Under the pieces are notes generated by a model that worked only from the letters and a program-made list of their open reading frames with translations, did not search any database and was not told where the DNA came from. 64,000 nucleotides of DNA from contig CAWINS010000012.1 in assembly GCA_963837335.1 (NCBI GenBank), forward strand, positions 1 through 64,000. Direction: 5' to 3'. This DNA is from RYN-230 sp963837335 (GTDB lineage: Bacteria; Actinomycetota; Actinomycetes; Streptosporangiales; Streptosporangiaceae). Shown one piece after another: positions 61,622-64,000 of this stretch (positions are counted from its first letter, which is position 1; each line of letters begins with the position of its first letter). The translations under genes were made by a program, and so were the position numbers.

Positions 61622-62845
61622 TCAGGCCCGGGTGACGATCAGGCAGGCGTCCTGACCGCCGAAGCCGAACCCGTTGACCTGCAGCACGTCGATGTCGGCC
61701 TTGGCGGGCGCGTGAGTGATGACCCGGAAGCGGGCCACCGGCTCCACCTCGGTGGTCCCCGCGACCTGCACGAGCGTGCCCGCCTGCATCCCGTGCAGCC
61801 CAGCGAGCAGGCCCATCACACCGCTGGCCGAGCCGGTGTGCCCCACGTGGCCCTTGATCGAGGTGACCGGGAGTTCCGCGGCGTGCTCGCCGAACACGTC
61901 GTTGATCGCCCGGGCCTCGGCCAGGTCCCCGGCGGGCGTCGCGGTGGCGTGCGCGATCACCGCGTCCACCGCCTGCGGGCCCGGCAGTCCCGCGTCACGC
62001 TGCGCGCGGCGCATGGCCTCGGCCTCCCACCGGCCGGACGGCTCCGGCGAGGAGGGATGGAAGCCTTCGGACAGCGACGCGTACCCGGTGACCAGGCCGT
62101 AGACATGCGCGCCGCGCCGCGCGGCCCGCCCGGCGTTCTCCAGCACCACCACGGCCGCCCCGGCGCCCTCCACCACCCCGCAGCGATGCACATCAAAGGG
62201 CAGGCTGGCCCGGTCCGCCCGGTCCGGTGGGCTGGACATCCCGTAGCTGCGCTGGCTGTAGGCCAGCGCAGGCGCCAGGCCGCACTCGGTGCCGCCCGCG
62301 ATGATGACGTCGGCCTGCCCGCTCTCGATCATCCGGGCGCCGGTGCCGATCGCGTCCAGCGAGGAGGCGCAGGCTGAGGAGACCGTGAGCAGCGGGCCGT
62401 GCAGCCCGTAGTGGATAGCGATCTGCCCGGCCGCCATGTTCGGCCAGACCTGGATGTTCAGCTTCCGCGGCACCGCATCGGGGCCCTCGGCGTCCAGCAG
62501 TCGCTGGGCGTCGAGCAGGGCCCGCGCGCCGGCCATCGTCACACCCAGCACCACCCCGGTGCGCAGCGGGTCGAAGTCCCCGCCCGCGTCGCGCACCGCC
62601 TGGATGCTGGCGGCCAGGGCGTGCTGGGTGAAGGTGTCCGAGCCTGCGATGACCCGCTCGTCCAGCCACGCGGCCGGGTCGAAGTCCGGTACCGGGGCGA
62701 TCCAGGCGTACCGGCCGGCCTCCGGCTCGGCCCAGGGCGCCGCGGTCACGCCGTGCTCACCCGCGTCGAGCCGGGTGAAGTACTCGCCGGCGGACTGGCC
62801 GATGCAGGAGATGACGCCGATCCCGGTGATGGCCACGTCCCGCAT
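61622..62845 (-). CDS. Beta-ketoacyl synthase (KAS I/II family)
   Basis: A 407-aa condensing enzyme. The active-site Cys is in LTVSSACASSLDAIGTGARM, the two His in VIAHATATPAGDLAEARAIN and IKGHVGHTGSASGVMGLLAG, and the C-terminal GFGFGGQDACLIVTRA is complete, so it should be a working Claisen condensation enzyme and not a chain-length factor. Most FabF proteins have a DTACSSS context; SSACASS is similar. ATG at 62845 after GGGGCAGCGG. No ACP or ketoreductase is adjacent. It is divergent from an acyl-CoA synthetase across the second GACGTC dyad, so it may act on the product of that synthetase. Confidence 0.9.
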   Translation of the reverse strand: MRDVAITGIGVISCIGQSAGEYFTRLDAGEHGVTAAPWAEPEAGRYAWIAPVPDFDPAAWLDERVIAGSDTFTQHALAASIQAVRDAGGDFDPLRTGVVLGVTMAGARALLDAQRLLDAEGPDAVPRKLNIQVWPNMAAGQIAIHYGLHGPLLTVSSACASSLDAIGTGARMIESGQADVIIAGGTECGLAPALAYSQRSYGMSSPPDRADRASLPFDVHRCGVVEGAGAAVVVLENAGRAARRGAHVYGLVTGYASLSEGFHPSSPEPSGRWEAEAMRRAQRDAGLPGPQAVDAVIAHATATPAGDLAEARAINDVFGEHAAELPVTSIKGHVGHTGSASGVMGLLAGLHGMQAGTLVQVAGTTEVEPVARFRVITHAPAKADIDVLQVNGFGFGGQDACLIVTRA

Positions 62846-62877
62846 CCGCTGCCCCTTCCGCTGCTCATTGACAGTAG

Positions 62878-62899
62878 TTGAATCCGACGTCAGAATCAA
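62878..62899. promoter_or_regulatory. 22-bp dyad operator, divergent ketosynthase / acyl-CoA synthetase promoter
   Basis: TTGA-ATCC-GACGTC-AGAA-TCAA, a perfect dyad in its outer arms and its core, located between the start codons at 62845 and 62928. It has the same spacing as the site at 54714–54735, so both divergent promoters are probably controlled by one regulator. Confidence 0.72.
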
Positions 62900-62927
62900 T
62901 CAGCCGCATGCGGCCCCGGAGGCAGTC

Positions 62928-64000
62928 ATGAAGCTCACCCTCGCCGATTTCATCGCGATGAACGTCCGGTCGTTCCCGGACCGCCAGGCCATCGAGGTGC
63001 TTGGCGCCGCACCGGAGAGTTACACGTACCGGGAGATGTGGCTGCGGGTCTCGGCCCTGGCCGACGCCCTGCGCCAGGTCGAGCCGGGTCCGCACGGACC
63101 GGTGGCCGCCACGCTGCTGGGCAACGGGACCGACGCGCTGCTCATCTACCTGGCCGGGCAGCTCGCGGGCTGCGCGATCGTGCCGGTCAACACGCGGCTC
63201 GCGCACCCGGAGATCCTGCACATCATCAACGACTCGGGGGCGGCCCGCATCTTCTCCGGCGGGGACCTGCTGCCCATGGCGGAGGAGGTGGCGGCCGCCG
63301 CGGACCACGCCGTCACGGTCATCGACCCGGCCCCGCTGCCCACCCCGGGCCACCTGCGCGACCCGGCCATCCCCGATCCGGCCAAAGGCGACCAGATGGC
63401 GGCCGTCTTCTACACCTCGGGCACCACCGGGGCGCCCAAGGGCGCGGCGATGACCAACGACACCTGGCTGATCAACGCGATGCGCTGGGGCTGGCAGCTC
63501 GGCCTGAACTGGGACGACGTCATGCTGGTGCCCGGCCCGCTGTTCCACATGTCCTACTGCAGTTTCGCCTTCGGCACCCTGATGATCGGTGGCCGGATCC
63601 GGATCATGCCCTCATTCGACGCCGCCCGCGCCTGCGACGAGTTCGCCGGGACCGCCACTACGGCGTTCCTGGTGCCGTCGATGACCTCGATGATGATCGA
63701 AGAGTGGCAGCGCCGCGGCCGGCCCCCGCTGACCAGAATGCGGGCCATGATGACGGCGGCCGCCTCGGTGTCACCCGAGGCGCTCGCCGACGCGTTCGCG
63801 ATGTTCCCGAACGCCCGGATCACCGAGACCTACGGCTGGACCGAGGCCGGATTCGCCACGGACGAGGTCAAGCGCCCGGAGACCCTCGCGGACGCGACCG
63901 TCGGGTACTCCACGCTCGGCTGCGAGATCGCGATCCTGGACCCGGACGGCAATCCGGTCCCGCCGGGGGAGCAGGGTGAGGTGGCGGTGAAGACCCTGGC
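62928..64000 (+). CDS. Acyl-CoA synthetase (AMP-binding), cut by the window end
   Basis: The first 357 codons of an adenylate-forming ligase. MKLTLADFIAMNVRSFPDRQ starts at the ATG at 62928 behind GGAGGC. The P-loop is VFYTSGTTGAPKGAAMTN, substrate-pocket segments GPLFHMSYCSFAFGTLMIGG and VPSMTSMMIEEWQRRGRPPL follow, and A5 is ITETYGWTEAGFATDEV. The C-terminal lid with the catalytic Lys lies beyond the window. It is distinct from the synthetase at 54.8 kb. The promoter shares the GACGTC dyad, which places it in the same regulon. Confidence 0.92.
   Translation, partial: MKLTLADFIAMNVRSFPDRQAIEVLGAAPESYTYREMWLRVSALADALRQVEPGPHGPVAATLLGNGTDALLIYLAGQLAGCAIVPVNTRLAHPEILHIINDSGAARIFSGGDLLPMAEEVAAAADHAVTVIDPAPLPTPGHLRDPAIPDPAKGDQMAAVFYTSGTTGAPKGAAMTNDTWLINAMRWGWQLGLNWDDVMLVPGPLFHMSYCSFAFGTLMIGGRIRIMPSFDAARACDEFAGTATTAFLVPSMTSMMIEEWQRRGRPPLTRMRAMMTAAASVSPEALADAFAMFPNARITETYGWTEAGFATDEVKRPETLADATVGYSTLGCEIAILDPDGNPVPPGEQGEVAVKTL

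Overview
The window is very GC-rich DNA from an actinomycete. The gene families point that way: a SAV2177/DUF574-type methyltransferase, a sensor kinase with a nitrate/nitrite-sensing domain, a roadblock protein, a PASTA Ser/Thr kinase, a Fur–catalase pair, a WS/DGAT acyltransferase, an ECF sigma factor with a SnoaL tail, and many GTG or TTG starts. A Streptosporangiales- or Streptomycetales-like soil organism is my inference; there is no rRNA, tRNA, CRISPR array, intact insertion sequence or prophage here to settle it.

Layout. 0–9 kb: a Nudix hydrolase, an IS630 transposase scar, menB, two SRPBCC proteins, a large sensor kinase, an alpha-galactosidase broken by one frameshift, and a divergent DoxX/ECF-sigma pair. 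9–12 kb: a Tat-exported amine oxidase and a secreted serine hydrolase. 12.2–19.3 kb: a four-gene block (small dimeric-barrel-like protein, LuxR regulator, LLM flavin oxidoreductase, MOSC protein) present twice in tandem; the second copy has decayed. 19–28 kb: methyltransferases, a PASTA kinase, a roadblock protein, GNAT, WS/DGAT, a glutamine amidotransferase and an exported esterase, with several pseudogenes between. 28–41 kb: a membrane protein, an amidase, a winged-helix repressor with a clear operator, a PadR gene, Fur/catalase, an acyl-CoA dehydrogenase, a shattered FtsX-type permease, and an ATP-dependent DNA ligase lying antisense to a small decapeptide-repeat protein. 41–53 kb: mixed small enzymes and regulators. 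53–64 kb: a compact, undamaged set of acyl-CoA and oxygenase genes.

The most coherent system is at 51.4–64 kb. A class-B-like flavin monooxygenase, a carotenoid-cleavage-type oxygenase, two acyl-CoA synthetases, an ACAD10-like kinase-fold protein, an enoyl-CoA hydratase, an alpha-methylacyl-CoA racemase-type CoA transferase, a PadR regulator, a PHBH-type monooxygenase and a ketosynthase lie together. Two promoters in it carry the same 22-bp dyad (NTGA-N4-GACGTC-N4-TCAA). I infer a co-regulated route that cleaves and degrades a methyl-branched (isoprenoid or apocarotenoid-like) substrate.

A second theme is damage. At least twenty single-base frameshifts interrupt otherwise well-conserved genes between 0.5 and 51 kb, while 51.4–64 kb has none that I can see. 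Either the first 51 kb is a graveyard of recently decayed accessory genes or the assembly carries indel errors. Every frameshifted entry should be read with both options open.
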